64,000 nucleotides of DNA from Sphingomonas ginkgonis (GCF_003970925.1 NZ_RWJF01000001.1:738501-802500), one strand, 5' to 3'; shown: positions 1-10,145, counted from the stretch's first letter. A program made the numbers and translations. Notes: generated by a model from the letters alone, not told the origin.

Positions 1-1
1 G

Positions 2-1531
<1,530 letters not shown>

Positions 1532-1553
1532 GGTCCGGGCTTCCTTCCTGGCC

Positions 1554-1628
1554 GTCACCCCCGCGGAAGCGGGGGTCCTGCCTTTCGGTGGTGGGACGAA
1601 GCTGGATCCCCGCTTTCGCGGGGATGAC
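1554..1628. repeat. Inverted REP-like pair, copy 1
   Basis: Two GC-rich palindromic elements face each other. The left arm begins GTCACCCCCGCGGAAGCGGG and the right arm ends CCCCGCTTTCGCGGGGATGAC, with about 25 bp between them. The sequence repeats about 70 bp downstream. This is the usual look of REP/BIME-type intergenic repeats in alphaproteobacteria. It could also act as a transcript-stabilising hairpin at the end of acnA. Confidence 0.8.
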
Positions 1629-1700
1629 GGCAAGAGGTTGGCGGAGGGACGACGCGCGGGGGTTCGGGGCCGACGGGAACGGGTTACCGGCCCTACTTTC

Positions 1701-1780
1701 GTCACCCCCGCGAAGGCGGGGGTCCCGCTGCCTTCGGGTGGCGGGACGGGAAGCTGGATCCCCGCTTTCGCGGGGATGAC
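1701..1780. repeat. Inverted REP-like pair, copy 2
   Basis: Second copy of the same facing pair. The left arm is GTCACCCCCGCGAAGGCGGG and the right arm CCCCGCTTTCGCGGGGATGAC. It differs from copy 1 by a few bases in the left arm and spacer. The two copies fill most of the acnA to next-gene gap. Confidence 0.8.
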
Positions 1781-1798
1781 GGCGGGGTGCTTGTGGGG

Positions 1799-2065
1799 AT
1801 GGCGGCAATGGCGCTGGGAATCGACCTGATCGGCTGGGCGGCGGCGGGGTTGATCCTGGCCGCCTATGCGCTGCTGACCGCCGGCCGGCTGTCGGGCGAC
1901 AGCGCGGCCTACCAGTGGCTGAACGTCGCCGGCGCGGCGGGGTTCGTGCTCAACTCGGGCTGGCACGGCGCGGTGCCCTCGGCGGTGCTCAACGTGGTCT
2001 GGGCGGGGATCGGGATCGTCGCGCTGGTCAGGCTTCGCTCGAGGGGGCGGCGAGCGCCGCGCTGA
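1799..2065 (+). CDS. Small membrane protein, CBU_0592-like
   Basis: An 88-residue protein with three hydrophobic stretches: LIGWAAAGLILAAYALL, a central glycine/alanine-rich one (NVAGAAGFVLNSGWHGAVPSA) and VVWAGIGIVALV. The pattern, including the conserved N-S-x-x-H region between helices 2 and 3, resembles the CBU_0592 family of small inner-membrane proteins of unknown function. I take the ATG at 1799; an ATG at 1808 with a purine-rich GGGGA 8 bases upstream is an equal alternative. Its last 38 bases overlap the 3' end of convergent ygfZ. Confidence 0.65.
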   Translation: MAAMALGIDLIGWAAAGLILAAYALLTAGRLSGDSAAYQWLNVAGAAGFVLNSGWHGAVPSAVLNVVWAGIGIVALVRLRSRGRRAPR

Positions 2066-2744
2066 GCCAGGCGGGGAGGATCGCGCTGGCAGGGAGCATT
2101 TCGACCCTGGCGTGGACCACCGCGAGGCCGAGCTCGGGGTAGGCGACGCGGGTGCGCTCGCCTCCGGCACCCTCGACGACGACCAGCCGCCGGTTGACCT
2201 TCTGCCGCCAGTTCATCCGGGCGGTATTCTCCTGCCCGACGTAGCAGCCCTTGGTGAAGCTGACGCCGTGCAGCTCGGCCGCGTTGCATTCCAGCCAGAG
2301 GAGGTCGGCGCACTCGGCGCGGCCCTCGCAGACGCCGAGGCGGAGGCGATGCTCGCGCCAGCCGACGGCGGGGTCGCCGGGAGGAGCGAGCCAGCGCCGG
2401 CCGAGCGCCGGCAGGCGCGGATCAGGGACGCCCTCGTCGCCATCGTTCGACCAGTGGACCGCGAGCGCCGGCTCACGGGCAACGACGATCGGCCGGCGCA
2501 GGCGATAGAGCGTGAAGCGGCGGGTGAGATCGTCGGCCGCCGCCGCCTCGCAGTCGAGCAGCAGGTCGTCGCCGTCGGCCCAGACGAGAAAATCGAACAG
2601 GCACTTGCCCTGTGCGGAGAGGAGCGCGGTCCACACCGGCAGCGGCCCGGCGACGTCGCTGGTAACCAGCCCCTGGAGGAAGTCGCGGACGCCGGCGCCC
2701 GAGAGGCGGAGGACGGCGCGGTCGGCGAGGGTGGTCGCGGGCAT
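2028..2744 (-). CDS. ygfZ: YgfZ/GcvT-family folate-binding protein
   Basis: YgfZ-type proteins are tetrahydrofolate-dependent factors that help maturation or repair of some [4Fe-4S] enzymes. The family signature K-G-C-[FY]-x-G-Q-E is present as KGCYVGQENTARM near residue 165, with its cysteine. The N-terminal part (RLSGAGVRDFLQGLVTSD) matches the GcvT-like fold. At 238 residues it is shorter than the E. coli protein (about 326) but typical of alphaproteobacterial forms. The ATG at 2744 lies only 22 bp from the start of divergent pyrC, so promoters must overlap the opposite gene. The 3' end overlaps the convergent membrane-protein gene. Confidence 0.9.
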   Translation of the reverse strand: MPATTLADRAVLRLSGAGVRDFLQGLVTSDVAGPLPVWTALLSAQGKCLFDFLVWADGDDLLLDCEAAAADDLTRRFTLYRLRRPIVVAREPALAVHWSNDGDEGVPDPRLPALGRRWLAPPGDPAVGWREHRLRLGVCEGRAECADLLWLECNAAELHGVSFTKGCYVGQENTARMNWRQKVNRRLVVVEGAGGERTRVAYPELGLAVVHARVEMLPASAILPAWLSAALAAPSSEA

Positions 2745-2766
2745 GGCGCTTAGCTAGGGAGGCGGG

Positions 2767-3804
2767 GTGACAATTCAAACGCTGACGATCCGCCGCCCCG
2801 ACGACTGGCACGTCCACCTGCGCGACGGCGACATGCTGCGCGCGGTGGCGCCCTTCACCGCGCGGCAGTTCGAGCGCGCGATCGTCATGCCCAACCTGTC
2901 GCCGCCGGTGACCACGGTCGCGGCGGCGAGCGCCTACCGGGAGCGGATCATCGATGCCGCGGGGCCGGGCTTCACCCCGCTGATGACCTGCTACCTGACC
3001 GACGAGGCCGACCCCGACGAGCTGGCCCGCGGTCATGGCGAGGGGGTGTGGGTCGCGGCCAAGCTCTACCCGGCCAACGCGACCACCAACAGCGCGCATG
3101 GCGTGACCGACATCCGCAAGCTGTGGCCGGCGCTCGAGCGGATGCAGGCGATCGGCATGCCGCTGCTGGTCCATGGCGAGGTGACCGACGCGCAAGTCGA
3201 CGTGTTCGACCGCGAGGCGGTGTTCATCGAGCGTACGCTGGCGCCGCTGGTCCGCGACTTTCCCGCGCTCAAGGTCGTGCTCGAGCATATCACCACGCGG
3301 CAGGCGGCCGAGTTCGTGCGCGATGCGCGCGAGGGGGTTGGGGCGACGATCACCCCGCAGCACGTCCAGCTCAACCGCAACGCGCTGTTCGCCGGGGGTT
3401 TGAGGCCCCATGCCTACTGCCTGCCGGTGCTCAAGCGCGAGGAGCACCGGCTGGCGGTGCGCGCGGCGGCGGTATCGGGCAGCCCGCGCTTCTTCCTTGG
3501 CACCGACAGCGCGCCGCACGTCATCGGCCGCAAGGAGCAGGACTGCGGCTGCGCGGGGATCTTCAACGCGCCGTACGCGCTCGAAAGCTATGCCGCGGTG
3601 TTCGAGGCGGAGGGCGCGCTCGACCGGCTCGAGGGGTTCGCCAGCGAGCATGGGCCGCGCTTCTACGGGCTGCCGCTCAACGCGGCGCAGGTGACGCTCG
3701 AGCGGGGCGAGACCGAGGTGCTGCCGCTGATCGAGGCGGAGGGGCAGGCGCTGGTCCCGTTCCATGCCGGGGAGCGGCTGGGGTGGCGGCTCCGCGCCGC
3801 CTGA
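2767..3804 (+). CDS. pyrC: Dihydroorotase, homodimeric PyrC type
   Basis: Cytosolic zinc enzyme of pyrimidine synthesis converting N-carbamoyl-aspartate to dihydroorotate. At 345 residues it has the length of class II (E. coli PyrC) enzymes. Metal ligands are visible in order: HVHLRDG near residue 15, the carboxylated lysine in [14 protein letters not shown] near residue 100, [14 protein letters not shown], and the catalytic aspartate in LGTDSAPH. The GTG start at 2767 is preceded by AGGGAGG four bases upstream, which fixes the start. It ends 3 bp from the convergent Crp-family gene. Confidence 0.96.
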   Translation: MTIQTLTIRRPDDWHVHLRDGDMLRAVAPFTARQFERAIVMPNLSPPVTTVAAASAYRERIIDAAGPGFTPLMTCYLTDEADPDELARGHGEGVWVAAKLYPANATTNSAHGVTDIRKLWPALERMQAIGMPLLVHGEVTDAQVDVFDREAVFIERTLAPLVRDFPALKVVLEHITTRQAAEFVRDAREGVGATITPQHVQLNRNALFAGGLRPHAYCLPVLKREEHRLAVRAAAVSGSPRFFLGTDSAPHVIGRKEQDCGCAGIFNAPYALESYAAVFEAEGALDRLEGFASEHGPRFYGLPLNAAQVTLERGETEVLPLIEAEGQALVPFHAGERLGWRLRAA

Positions 3805-3807
3805 GGG

Positions 3808-4566
3808 TCAGGCGTCCTCGCCCTCGCCGGTCTCGCCGATCACCGCGGCGAAATGATCCTCCACCGCCGAATAGCATTCGCAGGCGGCGTTGAGCAGGCC
3901 GGGCCGGTCGCTGATCTCGATCGCGCCGCGGCGATAGGCGATGAGGCCCTTCTCCTGCAGCTCGCGGGCGACCGCGTTGACCGTGGTGCGCTGCGCGCCG
4001 AGCAGGCTGGCGAGCGACTCCTGGGTCAGCGCGAGCCGGTCGCCGGCGCGGTCGTGCGCGGTCAGCAGCCAGCGCGCGGCGCGCTCCTCGATCGAGTGGA
4101 AGGCGTTGCAGGCGACCGACTGCATCACCTGCGCGAGAAGATAGTCGGAGAAGCGGCAGAAGAGATGCTCGAGGAAAGGCGAGGCGCGCTTGGCGGCCTC
4201 GAGGACCGGGAGCGGGATGGCGAGCGCGGGGCCGGCGATCTGAACATGGGCGCGGGTGAAGGCGGGGGCCGAGCCGCAGCTGACGATCCCGCCGACCGCG
4301 CCTTCCTTGCCGATCGAGGCGACCTCGACCGAGCGGCCACCGGCAAGGTCGACGATCAGCGAGACCATCGCCGAATCGAACGGGAACAGAGTGCGGGTGA
4401 CGAGTTCGCCGGCGCGCATGACCGGTTGCCCGACGCCGAGCTGGACGAAGGTCGCGTGGGGCTGGAGCTGGTCGCGAATATCTTCGGGAAGCGTCGCCAG
4501 GAGCCGGTTTCCGGCAAAGGCCGTGTCGAACCTGTCGGGCTCCCGACCCGCCGTTATCACATCCAT
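3808..4566 (-). CDS. Crp/Fnr family transcriptional regulator
   Basis: A 252-residue cytosolic regulator. Residues ~25-125 form a cyclic-nucleotide-binding-type beta roll (GQPVMRAGELVTRTLFPFDS, then GKEGAVGG). Residues ~165-235 form a Crp-type winged helix-turn-helix (LTQESLASLLGAQRTTVNAVA). There is no N-terminal cysteine cluster of FNR type, so oxygen sensing through an iron-sulfur cluster is unlikely. The arginine/serine phosphate-binding signature of true cAMP sites is not obvious, so the ligand is unknown. The gene stands alone and diverges from the broken secretin across 430 bp. Confidence 0.85.
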   Translation of the reverse strand: MDVITAGREPDRFDTAFAGNRLLATLPEDIRDQLQPHATFVQLGVGQPVMRAGELVTRTLFPFDSAMVSLIVDLAGGRSVEVASIGKEGAVGGIVSCGSAPAFTRAHVQIAGPALAIPLPVLEAAKRASPFLEHLFCRFSDYLLAQVMQSVACNAFHSIEERAARWLLTAHDRAGDRLALTQESLASLLGAQRTTVNAVARELQEKGLIAYRRGAIEISDRPGLLNAACECYSAVEDHFAAVIGETGEGEDA

Positions 4567-4999
4567 TTGCCCGCCCCGGAACCGCTTTGCCCTCCAGCTC
4601 TCGACGAGCCGGTTTCCAGTGGCATTACGCGATCGTTCCGACCGGGAGCAATAGCTTAGATTAGAAGGACTTACGGGTGGTTTTGTGTCGGCTGGACGAC
4701 AGTCCGGAAGTCGACGCTTGTGAACGTTCGCAGCGGAAACTGCGGGAGAGCGCGACTACCCGGATGCATCGCGGACGACCGCTGGGGGCTCCCCACGGCG
4801 CTTCGATGCGGGATCTTACCGGTCTGTCATGTTCACTTGCCGGCCGGAAGCGGAAGGTTCCGGAGTGAAGATTATCTTTGCTTAAGGTGCTTAATTCCGG
4901 GGCAAAATTGGAGTTTACCAAGTTGAGTTTTCCGTCCGGCGGGGCAGCATTCGCCCATCCCGTTCCCGCCTGGGAACGCGGTTGGGGAGAAACGCACAA
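4567..4999. other. Intergenic region between the crp-type gene and the secretin remnant
   Basis: 433 bp separating two divergent starts, somewhat richer in A+T than its surroundings (for example 4868-4925). It should contain the promoter of the Crp-family gene. No convincing paired -35/-10 boxes, RNA gene or coding frame with family similarity could be found; the short open frames here look random. Confidence 0.5.
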
Positions 5000-5649
5000 A
5001 TGACGAAACGGGATTGGGCGCTGGTCGCTCTGATGACGCTTGTCGCGGCGGGTGCCGGCGGCGCTGGGTCGGCGGCAGCCATCTGTCGAGCGCGCAGCTG
5101 CAGGCCGCCATCTACGCCCAGATCAGCAAGGGCAACGGGCGGATCGTCTCCAAGCCGCGGATCAGCGCGCAGAGCGGGTCGACCGCCAAGATCATCACCG
5201 GCGACGCGCTGCCGATCCTTACCGCCATCACCCTGTCGGGGGTCAACGGGGTCAGTCAGCAGGTCCAGTACGTCAACGTCGGCGTGACCCTGCAGATCGC
5301 GCCGCGGGTGTCGAGCGACGGGTTCGTCTCCAGCCATATCTTCTGCGTCGTCTCGTCGGTGTCGGGCTACAGCCAGGGCTTTCCGACGATCAGCCAGCGC
5401 GAGGCCGAGACCAGCGCGACGGTGCGCAACGGCGACAGCTTCGTGATCGGCGGGCTGACCCAGGAGGACGTCATCAACACCAAGACCAAGGTGCCGTTGC
5501 TGGGCGACATCCCGCTGGTCGGACAGGCCTTCCGCACCGACCGCAGCACCCGCGCCAAGACCGAGCTCTACATCATCGTCACCCCGCACGTGATCCGCCG
5601 CTCGGCGACGGCAGCGGCCGTCTCGGCTCCGATTCCGCCGGGATTCTGA
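5000..5649 (+). pseudogene. Secretin-domain protein, frame-disrupted
   Basis: The ATG at 5000 begins MTKRDWALVALMTLVAAGAG, a clear signal peptide. From about 5085 the recognisable secretin C-terminal domain continues in a different frame: SKGNGRIVSKPRISAQSGST, then TLQIAPRVS, NGDSFVIGGL, KVPLLGDIPLVGQAF and ELYIIVTPHVI. These are hallmark segments of GspD/PilQ-type outer-membrane secretins. The signal peptide and the domain are joined out of frame near 5070-5095, and all N-terminal N-domains are missing. I read this as a decayed secretin, or a short secretin with a frameshift. A TTG at 5014 opens the domain frame but would remove the signal peptide. A TonB-like gene follows 41 bp later. Confidence 0.6.
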
Positions 5650-5690
5650 TCATTCAAACCGAACGGCCCGCCGGGCGTTATCGCGGGAGA

Positions 5691-6401
5691 ATGTACGCAA
5701 GCCGGCCGACCCTGCAGGAAAAGCACGAGCGCCTGACGGCGGGATTGGCGGTGCTGGCCGTGCACATCCTGCTGATGGCCGCGCTGATCGCCGGGCTGGC
5801 GTTCCAGCGGCCGCGGCCGGACAACCGCCGGCTGGTCGCCTTCAACCTGCTGAGCGACGTTCCGCCGCCTCCGCCGCCGGCGGTCCGCGCCGTCACTCCG
5901 GCCGAGCGCAACCCCGGTGCCGCCGCGCCCGCCGCCGAGCCGTCGGAAGAAGTGGCGCCGCGCCCGGTGGTGGCGCTGCCCCGCCGCCGCGCCGCTCCGG
6001 CGATCGCCGGTGAAGGCGCCGCGGCGACGTCGGGCGCGGCGGAGGCGGGGAGCGGAACTGGCGCGGGCGGCAGCGGCACGGGCGCGGGCGGCGGCGGCAC
6101 CGGCGAGGGGCTGGCACTAGGGGCGGAGGCGCAGCTCATCACCGGCGGGCTCAACCGCCGCGACTATCGCAGCCTCGGCTTCGGCGGCGCCCCCAACGGC
6201 AGCGCGCGGGTCGCGCTCACGGTCGGGACGGAGGGACGGCTGATCGCCTGCCAGGTCGCCAACACCAGCGGCGACCCGCAGGTCGACGCGACGATCTGCA
6301 CGCTGCTTACCCAGCGGATGGTGTGGAACCCGGCCCGCGACCGCGCCGGCAAGCCGATGCCGGTGCGCGTCTTCTACGTCGCGACCTGGCAGCGCAATTG
6401 A
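5691..6401 (+). CDS. TonB-like energy transducer
   Basis: A 236-residue inner-membrane protein. Residues ~18-42 form an uncleaved transmembrane anchor (LAVLAVHILLMAALIAGLAF). A periplasmic linker follows with a short PPPPPP run and a glycine-rich GSGTGAGGSGTGAGG stretch instead of the long EP/KP repeats of classical TonB. The last ~90 residues resemble a TonB C-terminal domain (VALTVGTEGRLIACQVANTS, then CTLLTQRMVWNPARDRAGKP). It would pass proton-motive energy to outer-membrane receptors such as the two in this window. ExbB/ExbD partners are not nearby. Start ATG 5691 follows CGGGAGA. Confidence 0.75.
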   Translation: MYASRPTLQEKHERLTAGLAVLAVHILLMAALIAGLAFQRPRPDNRRLVAFNLLSDVPPPPPPAVRAVTPAERNPGAAAPAAEPSEEVAPRPVVALPRRRAAPAIAGEGAAATSGAAEAGSGTGAGGSGTGAGGGGTGEGLALGAEAQLITGGLNRRDYRSLGFGGAPNGSARVALTVGTEGRLIACQVANTSGDPQVDATICTLLTQRMVWNPARDRAGKPMPVRVFYVATWQRN

Positions 6402-6417
6402 CGCCGCCGGCGCGGCG

Positions 6418-7776
6418 CTAGCGGCTGGCGAGCCGCGCGGCGCCGCCGTCGCGATGATAGACGTCGTCGCGGAACACCAGCGTCCCGTCCTGCGCCGTCG
6501 CGGTCAGATAGGTCATGTAGACCGGGATCGGCGCGGGCAGCTCGACCTTCTGCTCGGGCGCCTGGCCCTTGGGCGTGGGCCGCTTGCCGAACAGGAACCT
6601 GGCCAGTCGCGGCGCCGCCTCAAGCCGGACGCAGCCGCCCGAGAAATTGCGCGCGGCCTCGTCGAACTTGCCGGGATCGTTGGTGTCGTGGAGATAGATG
6701 CCGAGATCGTTGGGAAGCGTGAACTTCATCCGGCCCATCGCATTGTCCGGACCCGGCAGCTGCCGCACCCGGACCTGCGCGCGGCCGTCTCGGACCGCGG
6801 CCCAGTCGATCGTCCTGGCGTCGAGCAGCCGCGGGCTGTCGCCCCAGTCGCTCAGCACCTGGTAGCGCTTGGAGGTGAAATACTTCATCCCCTCGCCGAC
6901 CACCCGAGGCGCGATGCGCTCGGCGGTGAGGTCGTCGGGGACGTTCCAGTAGGGGTTGAGCACCACGTTGCGGATCGCCGAGGCGAGCAGCGGAGTGGGC
7001 TGGGTCGGCTTGCCGACCACCACCTTCATCGAGTCCACCGGGCGGCCGCCCTCGAACATGTAGAGCCGGGCGGCGGCGGTATCGACGACCACATATTTCT
7101 GTCCGCGGTCGACCGGGAGGACCCGGGCCCGCTGGAGGTTGCGCGCGACGAGGTCGGCGGCGCCGCGGTCGGCGAGGACGTTCTGCTGCAGCGCGGTCTG
7201 GCGCAGCTGCCCGTAGAGCGGGTTCATCCAGCCCATCGTCTGGACATAGCCGGCGATGTCGGGCGCGCGCGCGGCCTCTTCCAGGATCGCGCGGGGGGTG
7301 GCGGGCAGCGGGCGCACCGCCGGGTCGCCGTACACGATCCCCGACTGGCTGGTGTCGCGCAGCTGGCGAACATAGTTGACAAAGGCCTGGCTGAGCAGGC
7401 TGTCGGCCTTGGCGACGGCGCGCGGGTTGCCGCTGTCGGCGGAGCGGACCGCCCGCTCGAGCGAGCCGGGCTTGAACTTGTCGGGATCGAGCCCGTCGAG
7501 GCGCGACGAGGCGAGCAGCGCGATCAGCTGCTCGGCGGCCCCGGGGCCCTGCGCCAGCCACAGCGGGCGGCGCTCGCGCGCATTGTAGAAGGCGGCGACC
7601 GTCTGGTCGCTGCCGAGCGCGGCGCTGCTGCTGCCGGCGGTGCCGGCGAGATAGGCGGCGCTGCTGAAGGGCTCGGCGGCGTGCCCGACCGCCGGGGCGG
7701 CCGCCAGCGTCACCGCCAGCAAGCCGCTCCGGAAGAGGGCGCGCGCGGGCCGAAGCCCGGCGCGCTGGTTACGCAT
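6418..7776 (-). CDS. L,D-transpeptidase, YcbB-like
   Basis: A 452-residue exported peptidoglycan enzyme that forms 3-3 crosslinks between meso-diaminopimelate residues. The ATG at 7776 gives a signal peptide (ALFRSGLLAVTLAAAPAVGHA) and has GGCGAG upstream; longer frames would run into the neighbouring gene. An N-terminal helical domain (residues ~40-210) precedes the YkuD catalytic domain (residues ~225-400), with the active-site histidine near 363 (YLHDTND) and cysteine near 382 in NFSGGCVRLE. The large insertion and two-domain layout match YcbB rather than small ErfK-type enzymes. It lies 19 bp after the glycine-zipper lipoprotein gene and is probably cotranscribed with it. Confidence 0.92.
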   Translation of the reverse strand: MRNQRAGLRPARALFRSGLLAVTLAAAPAVGHAAEPFSSAAYLAGTAGSSSAALGSDQTVAAFYNARERRPLWLAQGPGAAEQLIALLASSRLDGLDPDKFKPGSLERAVRSADSGNPRAVAKADSLLSQAFVNYVRQLRDTSQSGIVYGDPAVRPLPATPRAILEEAARAPDIAGYVQTMGWMNPLYGQLRQTALQQNVLADRGAADLVARNLQRARVLPVDRGQKYVVVDTAAARLYMFEGGRPVDSMKVVVGKPTQPTPLLASAIRNVVLNPYWNVPDDLTAERIAPRVVGEGMKYFTSKRYQVLSDWGDSPRLLDARTIDWAAVRDGRAQVRVRQLPGPDNAMGRMKFTLPNDLGIYLHDTNDPGKFDEAARNFSGGCVRLEAAPRLARFLFGKRPTPKGQAPEQKVELPAPIPVYMTYLTATAQDGTLVFRDDVYHRDGGAARLASR

Positions 7777-7795
7777 ACTCGCCACGGCGCGAGGC

Positions 7796-8386
7796 TCAGC
7801 CGCGCTCGCCACGACCCATCGGGGCCGGCGGGGGCGGCGGGGGCGCCGAATAGCCGGCCGGCGGGGCCGAATAGCCCGCGGGGGCGCCGGCATAATATTG
7901 GCCGTTCTGAATGTAGCCGTCGACCTGGCCGTCGTTGTTCTGGTCGGCCCAGACCGCGCCGGCGATGCCGCCGATCGCCGCCCCGACCACCGCGCCGGTG
8001 AGGACGCTGACGCCCGGGATCACCGCGCCGGCGACCGCGCCCGCGGCGGCGCCGATGCCGGCCCCGGTGACGACCCGACCCGCGGTCGAATCCCAGCCGG
8101 ACGGCTGGCCTTCATAATATTGGCCGTTCTGGACGTAGCCATCGACCTGGCCGTCGTTGTTGCGATCGGCCCAGACCGCGCCGGCGATGCCGCCGATCGC
8201 CGCGCCGACCGCCGCACCGGCGATCGTGCTGACGCCCGGGACGACCGCGCCGACCGCCGCGCCGCCGGCCGCGCCGACCGCAGCACCCGTCGCCGCGTCG
8301 GCGAGCGTGTCATTCTGCCCAGTTGTCGAGCAAGCACCCAGCGACAGCGCGCCGGCACCGAGCAATGCCACAGCAAATTTCTTCAT
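7796..8386 (-). CDS. Duplicated glycine-zipper lipoprotein
   Basis: A 196-residue protein with a lipoprotein signal (LSLGAC, lipid-modified Cys19), so it should sit on the outer or inner membrane. It consists of two near-copies of one ~60-residue module (about residues 33-91 and 107-165). Each has a glycine-zipper hairpin (GAAVGAAIGGIAGAVWAD) followed by a DxNNDGQVDGY loop and QNGQYY. The loops at residues 74-85 and 148-159 resemble calcium-binding EF-hand loops but carry V or I in place of the final glutamate. A Pro/Gly/Tyr tail ends the protein. Glycine-zipper lipoproteins (Slp/RcsF-Pcp-like families) are common in envelopes. Likely in an operon with the downstream L,D-transpeptidase. The 277 bp upstream shows no gene. 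Confidence 0.85.
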   Translation of the reverse strand: MKKFAVALLGAGALSLGACSTTGQNDTLADAATGAAVGAAGGAAVGAVVPGVSTIAGAAVGAAIGGIAGAVWADRNNDGQVDGYVQNGQYYEGQPSGWDSTAGRVVTGAGIGAAAGAVAGAVIPGVSVLTGAVVGAAIGGIAGAVWADQNNDGQVDGYIQNGQYYAGAPAGYSAPPAGYSAPPPPPPAPMGRGERG

Positions 8387-8663
8387 GTTGTCTCTCTCCC
8401 GTCAGGGTTCAGTGGCGTCCGAGTGCCCCCCGGCCGAACCTTCTCACTTGAGACGACGCACGCCGCTGTAACGAGACGGGCGGTAAGCGGTTCCGACCGC
8501 GCAACGGTCGGACCTTGCCGGCCGATGGTCGCCGTCTCTCAACACGGTCATGCATCGCGCCAACGGGCTGAACCCGCGCTGAAGCCGGGCGCGGGTTGCG
8601 GGCTTCGCTCAGGCCTGGGTTCGACGGCCACGCGGTGAGGTCAGGATGCGTGCCGCGAGCCGA

Positions 8664-9578
8664 TCAAGGGGGAGCGGAGCCGGCGCCTCCGGACCGTCGG
8701 CGCGCCGAGACCATCGTCCGCAGCAGATAGGCCGCCGTGCGCCAGCTTGGCAGGGAGGCCGGCGCGGCCAGCAGCGCGGCCCGGATCAGCCTGGCAGCGA
8801 GCAGCAGTTCGCCCCGGTCCACCGCAACCGCCGCCACCCCCTGCAACGCCGCGGCCCTCTGCCGGGCAAGCCGCGGCCCGAACAGGTCGCGGTGCTTCGC
8901 GAAATAAGCCGCCCAGCCGCGGGCCATGAAGGCGGGATCCGCCGAAGCGGCCTGGCTCGACCTGCGATAGTTCACCAGGCGACGCTCGACGATGCTGACG
9001 GGGTAACGCTGGGCCAGCCGAACGAACAGGTCGCGATCCTCGATCGGCAGACGTTCGTCCCATCCGCCCACCGCCTCGAGCGCCTCCCGGCGATAGCAGC
9101 AGCCGACGAAATTGTGCGGGTTTTTCCCGTCCAGCAGGTCGTCGAGCACCCGGCCGCCGCGGAAGTCGTCCGACCGGATCGGTGCCCGCTCGCCGCTGTC
9201 CTCGAAGAACAGATAACCGTCGCACGCGAACCAGCCCGCCTGCGGGTCGGCAGCCGCCTGCCGCCGCATCGCCGCGACATAGCCCGGCTCGTACCAGTCG
9301 TCGGTCGACAGAGGCGCGACCAGCGCGCCGGCGGAGCGCGCCAGCAGGAGGTTCAGATTGGCCGCGATCCCCTTCGGCTCAGCATTGCAGAGGATGGTGG
9401 CGGTGAGGCCGTGGCGGTCGAACAGCGCCTTCGCCTGGTCCACGGAGCCGTCGCTCGAGCCATTATCGAGAAACAGCAGTTCGACGCCGTCCCGGTCCTG
9501 CGCGGCGAGGGCGGCGATACATTGCTCGAGATAGGCGCTGTGGTTCCAGCAGAGGAGCAGGATCGAGACGGTGGTCAT
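8664..9578 (-). CDS. Glycosyltransferase family 2
   Basis: A 304-residue GT-A fold enzyme transferring a sugar from a nucleotide donor to a surface-glycan or lipid acceptor. The nucleotide-binding start SILLLCWNHSAYLEQCI, the FLDNGSSDGS segment, and the acidic metal-site region APLSTDDWYEPGY are visible. The acceptor-side GGWDERLPIEDRDLFVRLA motif follows. There are no membrane segments. I chose the ATG at 9578 because the domain begins there; a GTG at 9644 would add 22 non-conserved residues. The acyltransferase remnant just beyond suggests a former glycan-modification locus. Confidence 0.85.
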   Translation of the reverse strand: MTTVSILLLCWNHSAYLEQCIAALAAQDRDGVELLFLDNGSSDGSVDQAKALFDRHGLTATILCNAEPKGIAANLNLLLARSAGALVAPLSTDDWYEPGYVAAMRRQAAADPQAGWFACDGYLFFEDSGERAPIRSDDFRGGRVLDDLLDGKNPHNFVGCCYRREALEAVGGWDERLPIEDRDLFVRLAQRYPVSIVERRLVNYRRSSQAASADPAFMARGWAAYFAKHRDLFGPRLARQRAAALQGVAAVAVDRGELLLAARLIRAALLAAPASLPSWRTAAYLLRTMVSARRRSGGAGSAPP

Positions 9579-9758
9579 CAACGGTGAACCCGGGTGTCCA
9601 TGAAAGGCTTCGACCGATGCGAATGGCTTCTTAGCTTTCCTCACTTCGAGGAAGCACCTGCGTCGTTCCTTCCACGACCCTGCCGATCAATGCGTTGATC
9701 TCGCTTGTACGGCTCGATCAGACAAAGCTCTAGGGGAGGTCTCCGGCTGACCGCTGGC

Positions 9759-10145
9759 GTGCCGCTTGCCGAGGAACATGGTGGTGCCCCACCGAAACGG
9801 CTCATCCTGCCTCTCACATCGCTGCGGTTTTTCGCGGCGATGCTGGTGATGGCGCATCAATAACTCGGGTTCAGGGCCAGCTATGCGGGCGTATCCTTCT
9901 TCGTCCTGTCCGGCTACGTCCTGGCCCGAACGGACGCCGAGAAGGTCGGGTCGCCCGCCTAACGCCACGACTTCTGGCTCAAACGCATCGCCAAGATCGT
10001 CCCGCTGCACCGGCCGATCCCCTCGCTGGCGATTTCGCTGGCACTCGCGGCTGTGCTGCACCGCGTTTTCGAGGTTCCGGCGCAGCGCCTCATCCTGTTC
10101 GCTGGAAGGCGAAAGGTAGCGGCCACCGTAGCGGTTCGGGCCTAA
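9759..10145 (+). pseudogene. Acyltransferase family 3 (OafA-like) remnant
   Basis: One frame from a GTG at 9759 to a stop at 10143 retains the two ends of an OafA-type membrane acyltransferase. The beginning reads LTSLRFFAAMLVMAHQ, then YAGVSFFVLSGYVLAR and FWLKRIAKIVPLH, all hallmark segments of the family's first helices. It then jumps directly to SLAISLALAAVLHRVFEVPA, which resembles the final helix of the same family. In-frame stops lie at 9861 and 9960, and about 250 central residues are missing. Living members are about 350 residues and acetylate surface polysaccharides. The gene is dead. Confidence 0.8.

Noticed and set aside
1554-1780. Possible CRISPR array
   Set aside because: Only two units, each an inverted palindromic pair, with no regular spacers or cas genes; fits REP elements.
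9687-10061. A 124-codon minus-strand open frame over the acyltransferase remnant
   Set aside because: No family similarity; the plus-strand acyltransferase segments explain the sequence.
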